Shown here one piece after another: positions 34,258 to 43,018 of a DNA stretch of 64,000 nucleotides (within the stretch, counting starts at the first letter, position 1; each line of letters opens with the position of its first letter). The translations under genes were made by a program, and so were the position numbers. This stretch comes from Glycomyces sp. TRM65418. GTDB taxonomy: Bacteria; Actinomycetota; Actinomycetes; Mycobacteriales; Micromonosporaceae. The notes beneath the pieces were generated by a model. That model made no database searches. It was not told the DNA's origin and saw only the letters and a list, made by a program, of their open reading frames with translations. The DNA lies in the NCBI RefSeq assembly GCF_019710475.1, contig NZ_JAJFAX010000002.1:186001-250000 (forward strand). The letters run 5' to 3'.

Positions 34258-34345
34258 AGGTGCCTCAGTTGGCGAGTTTCTTGTAGCAGGTGATAGCTGC
34301 CGTGAGGGCTAGAAATGCGTCGAAGAGGTGTCCGTGGCCGGGTAT
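34258..34345 (-). mobile_element. IS5-family transposase C-terminal scar
   Basis: The minus strand reads GHLFDAFLALTAAITCYKKLAN then stop, the best-preserved of three such ends in the window. The rest of the element is missing. Confidence 0.65.
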
Positions 34346-34464
34346 AGGCAGGATTGTGTTATATCTGGTTTGTGAGGCCAGGCCCGTCTGGGCCGCATCG
34401 CAAGTCCAGGCCCGGGGATGCCAGGTCGGGACCCCTCCCGGGACGGTCCAGGTATACCTGTGGC

Positions 34465-35013
34465 ATGGCGGTTTTGGGATTGCGGTCCGCGCGCGGACTG
34501 ATCAAACAAGGGCAGCGGCGAGCGGCCAAGGGCGACATAGCGGGAGCGACCGAGGCCTTCCAGCGGGCCATGACCGCCCGGCAGATTCGCGGCATCGACA
34601 ACCTCTTTGCGGCGCTGCACCTCTGGATCTTGCGCTCCGAGGCTGAAGACCAGTCGGGCGCACACTCGGCTTTCATGCGTGCCGCCGAGCTTCACGGCAA
34701 AAGTCATGAATGGAGAACCCAGGGCAAGCCGTCCGGAAACAAGAGTTTGGCGCTGGGCACGGGCATTGCCGCCTACTGGACCGAGTTCAACCAGCCCGCG
34801 CGAACGGCACTCCACCGTTGCATCGAGATCGGCGACCAGGAACAAGCCTCCCACGCTCTCCTGGCTCTCGCCGGATTGGAACTGCAGACCATGGAGGAGA
34901 TGCACGGCATGATCGACACGCGCGATTCCGTCTTCGCCTCATTGCGCCGTGTGGTCGGCTTGGGCCATCCCGAATGCGCCCCGGTCGCTGCCGAATGGCT
35001 CCGCGAGCGCTGA
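34465..35013 (+). CDS. Hypothetical TPR-like helical protein
   Basis: A 182-aa all-helical protein from ATG 34465. Repeats such as RRAAKGDIAGATEAFQRAM, HSAFMRAAELHGKSHEW and ALLALAGLELQTMEEM recall tetratricopeptide helices. No family is recognised. It is a single gene between two IS remnants, so its context gives no functional clue. Confidence 0.6.
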   Translation: MAVLGLRSARGLIKQGQRRAAKGDIAGATEAFQRAMTARQIRGIDNLFAALHLWILRSEAEDQSGAHSAFMRAAELHGKSHEWRTQGKPSGNKSLALGTGIAAYWTEFNQPARTALHRCIEIGDQEQASHALLALAGLELQTMEEMHGMIDTRDSVFASLRRVVGLGHPECAPVAAEWLRER

Positions 35014-35164
35014 TCACCGCCATGTGCACAGCCAGCCAGCGAGAAGGACGAGAGTCGTTGATGGCGGATTCTCGTGGGAGAGACGGGTTGGGGTGCAGTG
35101 AGAGCGCAGGCACGGCTTGGGTGATCATTCGGGTGCTGAATCCGTTTGAGCGCCAAGGAGAGCC

Positions 35165-36364
35165 GTGCCTGCTCCGCTATCTTCTGCCATCGCCGTTGCC
35201 TTCGTGAAGCTGAGCGAGATCAATCTCGACGAGGTCTCTGACCTTCGCCGCTATCTCTCCTGGGTGCCCGACCCGCGTGGGCGGTGCGGCCGCTGGTACT
35301 CCCTGTCGAGCCTGCTCGCACGGTGCGCGGCAGCGGTCGTGGCCGGAGCGGTCACGGTCGAGGCGGTCTGTGAATGGGCTGCCGACACCCCGACCGAGGT
35401 CCTGGCCGCACTCGGCATCCGCCGACACCCGCTGGGCCTCAGAAGATCACCCTCGCGCCGGTGCCTGACCTTGCTCCTGGCCCGGATCGACGGCGACGCC
35501 CTGGACCGGGCCGTCTGCGCCTGGCTCGCCGCTCGCCGCATCACTGCGGCCTGCAAGAAGCCGGCGGGTCTGCGGACGGTCGCGGTCGACGGCAAGACCC
35601 TCCGCGGCTCCAAGAGCACCGAGGGGAAACGCGTCCACCTGCTCTCGGCGGTCGACCATGCCGCGGCGGTCTGCCTGGCCTAACGCGATGTCGGGTCGAA
35701 GACGAATGAGACCGGCGAGTTCATCCCGCTCCTGGCCTGGATGCACCTCCAGGACACGGTCGTGACCTTCGATGCGCTGCACACGGTCATGGCCCAAGCC
35801 TCGTGGCTGGTCGAGACGAAGCGCGCCGACTACATCGCGATCGTGAAGGCGAATCAGAAGCACCTCTACCGCCCGTTGCACAGCCTGCCCTGAGCCGAGG
35901 TCAAGCGCGGGGCCTTCACGGCCGGGACCGGGCACGGCCGGACCGAGTCGCGCTCTATCAAGGCATGCGGCATCGACCTGGCCGCCGGAGGCCTGCCCTT
36001 CCCCGGCGCGGTCACCGCCATCAGGCTCCACCGCCGCAGGCAGGTCAAAGGAAAGAAGCAGTCCCGCGAGACCGTCTACGCAGTCACCACACTCGAAGCC
36101 CACCGGGCTTCACCGGCCGACATCGCCGCGCTCGTCCGCCGGCATTGGGTGATCGAGAACCGCCACCATCTGGTCAGAGACACCACGTTCCGCGAAGACG
36201 CCTCCCGGCTCAGAACCGGCAGCGCGCCCCGCGCCATGGCCGCGTTCCGCAACCTCGCCATCGGCGCGCTCCGCCTGTCCGGAGTCGACAACCTCGCCAA
36301 AGCCACCCGACACAACGCCCGGAACCCTTACAGGCCACTGCCATTCATCGGAATCACACCATAA
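35165..36364 (+). pseudogene. ISAs1-family transposase with two nonsense codons
   Basis: Reading one frame from 35165 to 36364 gives an almost full ISAs1 transposase: YLSWVPDPRGRCGRWYSL, TVAVDGKTLRGSK, TVVTFDALHTVMAQASWL, YIAIVKANQKHLY and [20 protein letters not shown]. It is broken by TAA at 35681 (expected Gln) and TGA at 35891 (expected Trp). Both are single-base changes, so the copy died recently. Confidence 0.85.
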
Positions 36365-36372
36365 CCAGCACT

Positions 36373-36902
36373 CGCCCACGCCCTGGGCGGGTGCCGCCGG
36401 TAAGGATCACCGCTAGCGGCAGGCCGTTCGCGTCGGTGGCCAGGTGGTGTTTGGAGCCGGTGCGGTCACGGTCTACCGGGCTCCGACCGGTTTTGGGCCG
36501 CCTCCGAGCGCGAGCAGGTGCGCCGCGTCCACCACCGCCCGGTCCAGATCGAGATCGCCGAACTCGTTGAGCTCATCGAGCAGCACCCGATGGAGGGGCT
36601 TCCCACACGCCGGCCTCCTGCCAGTCGCGCAGCCGTCGCCAGCACGTCATCCCGCACTCGAAGCCGAGCTCTTGGGGCAGCCACTGCCACTGGATGCCGG
36701 TGTAGAGCACGAACAGGATGCCGCACAACGCTTTCCGGTCATCGAGCGGCTTCCTGCCCGGGGTGCCCGGCTTCCGCTCGCGCTTGGGGATGAGCGGCTC
36801 GATCCTGGCCCACAGGGCGTCATCGAAAATGCACGGCCCACGGCTTCGACGCTGCTGCGGGCCACGCTTCCCACGTTTCACACCAGCAGAAACGAACCAC
36901 AA
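36373..36902 (-). pseudogene. IS5-family transposase N-terminal part
   Basis: The minus strand starts with IFDDALWARIEPLIPKRERK, TPGRKPLDDRKALCGILFVL and GFECGMTCWRRLRDWQEAGVW, then shifts frame at about 36600 to VLLDELNEFG and HLLALGGG. It ends abruptly beside the ISAs1 copy at 36364. The DDE C-terminus is missing. Confidence 0.75.
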
Positions 36903-36958
36903 ACGAAATAGTTACGACCTTTAAATCCTATCGCTGCGTGATTCGACACATTTTGAGG

Positions 36959-37534
36959 TCAGCTGCCCCACCACATTGCCCTGTAACTCAGCTCGGCCTT
37001 CTTCATTACCACACGTATCGTCAGATGTGTATCGATATTGCTGTTAGGGGAGAGTAGTCGGTCTGGCCGCACTGTGTAAGTCGTAATACGATTGTCGTTG
37101 TCCAGCAAGCACAGCAGTGGATCGGGCCCATAGGGGGAATTCCAATTGTCGGGGAGTTCCCCCTTCTTTTGAGGGCGTTGAAGGGCATCGAACAGGGTTT
37201 TGATCCTGTTGTCCACGTCCCCCCGGTCCGGTGTGTATGACCGGCCTGTGTAAGGCAAAAGCATCGTGATGTCCAACTCTGCCAAGGTGCCTGTGTTTGG
37301 GTGGACCAATCCCGCGAAGGGATTCCCATCCACGTACCTGACCAAAGTTTCGTCTCCTGAGGTGATGGATCCGTCAACGTACTGGGTACGGTCGACCATC
37401 CAAGGATGAATCTCGAGGAGACGCTTGAGTTGGGGGTGGAAGTGCTCGCGAACGCGTTGCTTGATGGCACGCTTGTCCGGTCTGCTGTTTCCAGTCGGTT
37501 CAAGGGGACCGCTGTAGGTCAGGGTAAACTCCAT
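36959..37534 (-). CDS. RusA-like (DVDN motif) protein
   Basis: A 191-aa protein. The central DRGDVDNRIKTLFDALQRPQ matches the RusA Holliday-junction resolvase signature (D-x-DN followed by Lys and Asp). RusA proper is about 120 aa; this form is longer, with extra strands (LVRYVDGNPFAGLVHPNTG). Codon use is less GC-biased than in the neighbours, suggesting recent acquisition from a phage. It stands alone on the minus strand. Confidence 0.65.
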   Translation of the reverse strand: MEFTLTYSGPLEPTGNSRPDKRAIKQRVREHFHPQLKRLLEIHPWMVDRTQYVDGSITSGDETLVRYVDGNPFAGLVHPNTGTLAELDITMLLPYTGRSYTPDRGDVDNRIKTLFDALQRPQKKGELPDNWNSPYGPDPLLCLLDNDNRITTYTVRPDRLLSPNSNIDTHLTIRVVMKKAELSYRAMWWGS

Positions 37535-37884
37535 CGACTCACCGTAGCGGGCGGCATCTTGGAGTAAGTGGCGTGTAGCTTCCTCTCTGCACCGCCTGCT
37601 CAGGTACGTGGCGGATACGGACCATGTTGGGCCGTTGAGTGGCGAGCGGGAGGTACTAGCAGTCGGTCATCGCTGGATCAGTCCGTCATCAACCCTGCTG
37701 CCACCGTCTCAAGCTGGTCGCACCGGTCTACGAAGGGCACGGCAATCCACCATACTCACTTGCATGGCCCTGAAACACAGTTGCAGACCCTGTCGGACAT
37801 CGATGAAGCACTCATGTGGTACCCGCAGCGCCAAGCGGGAGCAACGAGCTGCACCAACTGGCAACCAGTTCTTAATGAGAGCGT
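37535..37884. other. 350-bp intergenic region
   Basis: Nothing coding or structured could be supported here. Confidence 0.4.
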
Positions 37885-38277
37885 CTACGTTTCGCCGGTG
37901 TAGGAGGTGAGGAGGGCCTGTTGGCAGTCGAGGATGTCGCGCATCCGCTCGCTGCGTTCTTCGAAGGCGCGGGTGACGATCGGGTCGGGGCAGATGCGGA
38001 CGAGTTCGAACTCGTAGCACTGGCTGAGGACTTCGAGGGTGCGGCCGGGGGTGAGGGCGGTGTCGAGTTCGTCGAAGCACAACCCGAGCGCGAGCACGAT
38101 CCCCATCGTCCCCGGTGCTTCGGCTCGGTTCTGCTGGTCCGTCAGTTCAGAGAGCACTTCGGGGGTCGCTTCGGCGAGAGCCCGGCCCTGTTGGAGGGCT
38201 GCGCGGAGGGCGGCGAGGGTGCGGTCGACATAGGCGCTGAGACCGGGGTCTTCGATGGGACGCTCGGTGGTGGCCAT
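37885..38277 (-). pseudogene. Orphan immunity paralogue, N-terminus lost
   Basis: The 130-aa ORF from ATG 38277 aligns along its length with the immunity protein at 32114. The homology continues upstream of the ATG (FIAVDVLGWS aligns with the region ending NALSWT) back to an in-frame TAG, with no start codon in between. About 30 residues of the N-terminus are therefore missing and no toxin gene accompanies it. It may still be translated from the internal ATG. Confidence 0.6.
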
Positions 38278-38324
38278 GGACCAGCCGAGGACGTCGACGG
38301 CGATAAAGAACGGCTCCTACGCAC

Positions 38325-38797
38325 TCAGAGTGAGCGTGAGCCTTGAGGCCCCGCCGTCCACCTCTCTGCTCACGTTCACCAGGTCAAGCTCGCGCGGGGA
38401 AGCGAATAAATTGCCGGCTCTCAACTGAGTTCATTGTGCTGCAGTGGATCTGTGTCCAGCCTTGAAGATCTTCCTGCAATCGCAAGTGAGGCAAGGGTGT
38501 TCGTTATCGAATTGTGATGTCTTTTAGTGTCGGGTGGTGCTCGAGATCGGTCGTCTCAGGCGGGGGACTCGATAGATGGCGCCCCTGAACTGGCGGTGCG
38601 TGCCGATTGGCGGTAGTCGGTTGCGACCTCGGCTGAGTGGCTTCGTAGGATTTCCGCTGGATCAGGCGCGGATTTTGTCCCTTTTGGTGTCGTCGCTGCG
38701 CGTGGCTTGGGCTTGACAGGCCGAAGCGGCAACCGATAACTTTCCGAATCGTTGCGGTCGGTGCGCGGCTGCTTGCCCATCTCATAACTGGAAAGCA
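38325..38797. other. 473-bp region upstream of the LamG/RHS operon
   Basis: No gene found. Probably contains the promoter of the large operon at 38798-50588. Confidence 0.4.
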
Positions 38798-41700
38798 GTG
38801 CCCCTCGTGAAGCCCCTCCCCCCTACGGTGCCCTCATGTCTCATATGGAAAACCCTCGCTCTGCTCCCTGTTCCGTCGATGCCGCGGGTGCGTGATCTGG
38901 TCGGTGCCCGTTCGCTGACGACGCTGGCCCTGGGCGCGCTCGTCGGAGCGGGGTTGGCGGTCCCGGCTGCGGCACAGGATCCCGCGTCGATGGAGTGCAC
39001 GATCGACACCGGTGAGGTCGCCGAGCTCGAGGGCGAACTCGATGCATTGGGTCAGGCCGCAGCATGCGGTCGCCCGGTCGAGGTCGTCGATCAGCGCAAT
39101 GAGTTCGGCACCGTGGTGGCGATGCCTTCAGGTGAACTCAAGGCTGAGATAGGTGTGGAGCCGATCCAGGCGCAGGATGAGTCAGGCCAGTGGGCGCCGA
39201 TCGACACCACGCTCGAGGTCGCAGCCGACGGGTCGGTCCGGCCGGTGAACATCACTGAGGACGTGTCCTTCTCGGCGGGCGGCATCGCACCCTTGGCGGC
39301 TGTGGATTACGGCGCGGAGGGCGGCTTCACGCTCTCGTGGCCGGGCGAACTGCCCGAGCCGGCCCTTGATGGGCCGCAGGCGATCTACGACGAGGTCCTA
39401 GCTGGGGTCGACCTGGTGGTCGAGGCGACCGCGCAGGGCTTCAGGTATGACCTGGTCGTAGCCGACGCCGAGGCCGCTCAGCACCCCGACCTCGAAGCGA
39501 TCGCCTTCGCGGTCGAGGCCTCGGGCGTTGCGGTAGTGGAGAGCGCGACCGGCTCGGTCGAGGTCGAGGTCGCCGGCCAGGCCGAGATGGCCTCGGGCGA
39601 GGCGCTCATGTGGGAGGCGCCCTCGTCCCATGATGGGAGCGAGACCGTCCCAGATTTGACGGCGATTACTGACACCCCCAAGGATTCGGACCAGGAAATC
39701 GCGCCGGTCGAGGTGACCCTTGAGTCCGACGACGTAGTGCTGCGTCCGGATCTGGAGCTGTTGCGCGGCGAGGACACCCGCTACCCAGTGGTCATCGACC
39801 CGCAGTGGAACGGCGGGATCCAGGACAACCTGTGGGGCCTGGTGAACACCAAATTCCCCAACTCGGCCTTTTACCGCGGCAAGAACTCCTCGGGTTCGTA
39901 CTTCATGAACAACACCGGCACCCTCGGCAATGCCGGGGCCGGTCAGACCTGCGACTCCTGGAACAACCTGGACTGCTACTCCAGCACCTACGACATGCGG
40001 TCGATGTTCCGGATGGACACCGACACCATCACCCAGAACGACTACAAGATCCCCAACAAGGGCCTCTTCAAAATCATCCAGAATCATTCGGCGTCGTGCT
40101 CGAACGGTACGGCGAGGATCTACCGCACCGGCGGCTACAACGCCAACGACACCTGGAACACCCAGCCGGCGTGGCACGAGTCGGTGTCGATCTCCTCGGC
40201 GAACAACGGTGCGACGTGCGACGGCTCGGCATACGTGTCGTTCAACGTCACCTCGATGGTCAAGACGGCCGACGACAACGGCTGGGCGAACCTCACCCTC
40301 GGCCTGCGCGCCCCTGACGAATCACCCTCACCGGAACTGCTGCAATGGAACCGATTCGACTCCTTTTCAGCGGTCTTGGAGATCTACTACGACGTGATGC
40401 CCTACGCGGTGTCGAACCGGAAGCTCAACGGCGTCTTCTGCACGACCTCGGTGGAGAACGCGCCGTGGACGAACAGCCGCACTCCAAGAATGAGCGCACT
40501 GTACCGGTCGCAGGACACCTCGCTCCTGTACCAGGCGCGGCTGCGCTCCTCGACACCGGTCGACGCGATCGTCTACGACTACACCACCTCTGAGCCGCTG
40601 ACCTCCAACAAGGAGTACTCGAACACGCTGCCGTCGAGATACGCGCTTGGGGACGGGCTGTACTACTGGCTGGCCCGAAGTTTCTCCAGCACTAACACCG
40701 GCCTGGCCTCGGCCTGGTCGCCGCCATGCCGATTCAAAGTCGACGGAACGAAACCCTCGACACCGACCGTCACCCCTGGAAGTGAAGGCCCGTACCAGGC
40801 CGACGGCACGCTGAGTCTGACATTGGCATCGGAGGATCCGGTCGTGAACGGCATCGCCTCCGGGATCGATCATTTCGAATACTCCTGGCAGTCCAATAGT
40901 TTCGACAAGCACGTGGATTCGACCGGGACTGCCACGATCAGCAGGACACTGTCGGCCGGCAGGCACGTGCTGTATGTCCGCGCAGTCGACAAGGCCGGGA
41001 ACGAGTCCGATCAACGGGCCTACACCTTCTTCGTAGGCCGGGACATCCTTGCGACGCCGATGGCGACGTGGCGGTTCGAAGGCGACACGCTGGATGACAC
41101 CGGCCACGGCCACAACCTTGAGCTCGCCGATGGCGCATCGATCGCCTACACCGCCGACCGTGACGGCCGCACGGACGCGGCCCTGGCCTTGGACGGTTCG
41201 ACCTGCCTGTCCGTACAGGATCCGATCATGCGCACCGATGCGGCCTATTCACTGTCGGCATGGGTGCGCATGGACGCGGTCGACGAGGCCACCGAGCGAC
41301 CCATCGCCCAACTGAACGATTCGCACTCGGCCTTCCAAGTCTGGTACTCGGCGACCGCCGACCTCTGGTACTTCTCAGTGCTCGACCAGAACAAGAACTG
41401 GAACAGCATCGGCGCGGCCCCGACTGTCGCCCTAGGAGCGTGGGAGCACATCGGGGCGGTCTATGACCCGGACAAGAGCGTGATCCGCCTCTACCTCGGC
41501 GGTTTCCTGGTCGGAGAGAAGAGCATCAACTTCACCCCTTGGAACGCCGACAAGGTCTTCAGCCTCGGATGCCTGATGACCGCCGGTACGCCGGTTCATC
41601 ACGTCTCAGGCGCGATCGACCAGGTCGGCCTCTGGCAGGGCGTGCTGAGCCAAGCCGACATCCAGGCCGCGATGACCGACCTACCCACCGCGAGCGTCCA

Positions 41701-43018
41701 AGCGCAGTGGACCTTCCGCAATGACGGCACCGACGACTCCGGGCACGGCCGTGACCTGAACACCGACGGCCTGCCGGTCGGCACCGACCCCTACCACCGG
41801 CCTTCCGGCGCAATCGAGCTCGACGGCACTACCTGCCTCGAATACCCCGAACCGGTCGTCGATACCACCCAGTCGTTCACCGTTGCGGCCTGGGCGAAGC
41901 TCGACTCGACCAGCGCGAACGCGACGGTGGTGGCCACTTCGGGTCAGAACACGTCTGCGGTGCGGCTGCGATATGTTGAGTCGATCGGGAAGTGGGCCTT
42001 CGTCTTCACCGACCAGGACAGCGCCACAGCAGCCTGGCCACAAGTGCAGTCAACGGAGATCGTCGAGGCCGACCGCTGGTACCACCTGGTAGGCGTCTTC
42101 GACGCCCCAACCAAAGAGCTGAAGCTCTACGTCGATGGCGTTTTGCAGGGCACACGCACCAACGTCACCTCAGTCTGGAATGCGACCGGTCCGACCATTC
42201 TCGGCTGCGCCGGACATGAATCCGGACCGGCCCGCTGGGACCGATTGGACGGTTCGCTTCACGGCGTTAGCCTGTGGCGCGGTGCCGTCGATACCTCTGC
42301 GATTGCCGGCATGATGGGCAATCCGCCGGTCGAGACCGCCGCGCGGTGGGACTTCAACAACTTCCCAGAAGACCTCACCGTCACGCCCACGCCGGGAGCA
42401 GATCTCACCGGCAACGGCAACGACCTCACCGTCACCGGCAGCGAATCGTACGACTTCGGCTACAACAACGCACTGGACAACGCGCTGCTGGTCGATGGCA
42501 CCAACCATGTACGAACCATCGGTCCTGTGATCGCGACCGACGAGTCGTTCACGATCGCGACCTGGATGAGGGCCGACGACCTCACCCGCGATGGCGTGGC
42601 AGTGAGTATTCCCGGCGCCGACCGCAGCACCATCGTCGTCAAGTACTCCACCGCGAAGGCCCACTGGGAGTTCGCCGCCCCGCCCGCAGCCGGGGGCACC
42701 TGGCACACCGCAGGCGCCGCGGCCACACCGTCAGATACCCATGTCGGGTACATCTTCCTCGTCGGCGTGTACGACCTGCCCTCCAACGAACTGCGGCTGT
42801 ACATCGACGGTGCCCTCATTGCGACCGCCACCGACGTCGTCATGCCCTCCTCGACCGGCTCGGTCGTGATCGGGGCCGAAGGCAACGCCGACGGCACCAT
42901 CAGGGACGGGCTGATCGGTGCGGTCGACGACACCATCATCTGGCAAGGCGCCCTCGACTGCGCGACCATCGCCAGCATCTACGACCCCGAACTGCCTGCG
43001 CAGGTGTGCGGATCGTGA
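38798..43018 (+). CDS. Secreted LamG (concanavalin-like) protein, RHS partner
   Basis: A 1406-aa protein from GTG 38798; ATG 38879 would give a tidier signal peptide (RDLVGARSLTTLALGALVGA then PAAAQ). The order is: signal; beta-rich N-terminal region with YPVVIDPQWNGG; a domain with WNTQPAWHESVSIS and SFNVTSMVK typical of DNRLRE proteins; a fibronectin-like part (KPSTPTVTPGSEG); and three LamG jelly-roll domains (about residues 745-935, 950-1130, 1140-1400), each with a W-x-F start, GHG/GNG-x-(D/N)L and LYVDG-type strand. Such proteins precede RHS toxins in actinomycetes and may assist surface display. The stop overlaps the RHS start. Confidence 0.8.
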   Translation: MPLVKPLPPTVPSCLIWKTLALLPVPSMPRVRDLVGARSLTTLALGALVGAGLAVPAAAQDPASMECTIDTGEVAELEGELDALGQAAACGRPVEVVDQRNEFGTVVAMPSGELKAEIGVEPIQAQDESGQWAPIDTTLEVAADGSVRPVNITEDVSFSAGGIAPLAAVDYGAEGGFTLSWPGELPEPALDGPQAIYDEVLAGVDLVVEATAQGFRYDLVVADAEAAQHPDLEAIAFAVEASGVAVVESATGSVEVEVAGQAEMASGEALMWEAPSSHDGSETVPDLTAITDTPKDSDQEIAPVEVTLESDDVVLRPDLELLRGEDTRYPVVIDPQWNGGIQDNLWGLVNTKFPNSAFYRGKNSSGSYFMNNTGTLGNAGAGQTCDSWNNLDCYSSTYDMRSMFRMDTDTITQNDYKIPNKGLFKIIQNHSASCSNGTARIYRTGGYNANDTWNTQPAWHESVSISSANNGATCDGSAYVSFNVTSMVKTADDNGWANLTLGLRAPDESPSPELLQWNRFDSFSAVLEIYYDVMPYAVSNRKLNGVFCTTSVENAPWTNSRTPRMSALYRSQDTSLLYQARLRSSTPVDAIVYDYTTSEPLTSNKEYSNTLPSRYALGDGLYYWLARSFSSTNTGLASAWSPPCRFKVDGTKPSTPTVTPGSEGPYQADGTLSLTLASEDPVVNGIASGIDHFEYSWQSNSFDKHVDSTGTATISRTLSAGRHVLYVRAVDKAGNESDQRAYTFFVGRDILATPMATWRFEGDTLDDTGHGHNLELADGASIAYTADRDGRTDAALALDGSTCLSVQDPIMRTDAAYSLSAWVRMDAVDEATERPIAQLNDSHSAFQVWYSATADLWYFSVLDQNKNWNSIGAAPTVALGAWEHIGAVYDPDKSVIRLYLGGFLVGEKSINFTPWNADKVFSLGCLMTAGTPVHHVSGAIDQVGLWQGVLSQADIQAAMTDLPTASVQAQWTFRNDGTDDSGHGRDLNTDGLPVGTDPYHRPSGAIELDGTTCLEYPEPVVDTTQSFTVAAWAKLDSTSANATVVATSGQNTSAVRLRYVESIGKWAFVFTDQDSATAAWPQVQSTEIVEADRWYHLVGVFDAPTKELKLYVDGVLQGTRTNVTSVWNATGPTILGCAGHESGPARWDRLDGSLHGVSLWRGAVDTSAIAGMMGNPPVETAARWDFNNFPEDLTVTPTPGADLTGNGNDLTVTGSESYDFGYNNALDNALLVDGTNHVRTIGPVIATDESFTIATWMRADDLTRDGVAVSIPGADRSTIVVKYSTAKAHWEFAAPPAAGGTWHTAGAAATPSDTHVGYIFLVGVYDLPSNELRLYIDGALIATATDVVMPSSTGSVVIGAEGNADGTIRDGLIGAVDDTIIWQGALDCATIASIYDPELPAQVCGS

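Noticed and set aside
37568-37903. 111-aa plus-strand ORF upstream of the immunity paralogue
   Set aside because: No coding bias, no ribosome site, and its end overlaps the real minus-strand gene.
42274-43014. N-terminal extension of the RHS ORF
   Set aside because: This part is an Arg/His-rich shadow of the LamG gene; the signal peptide after GTG 43015 marks the real start.
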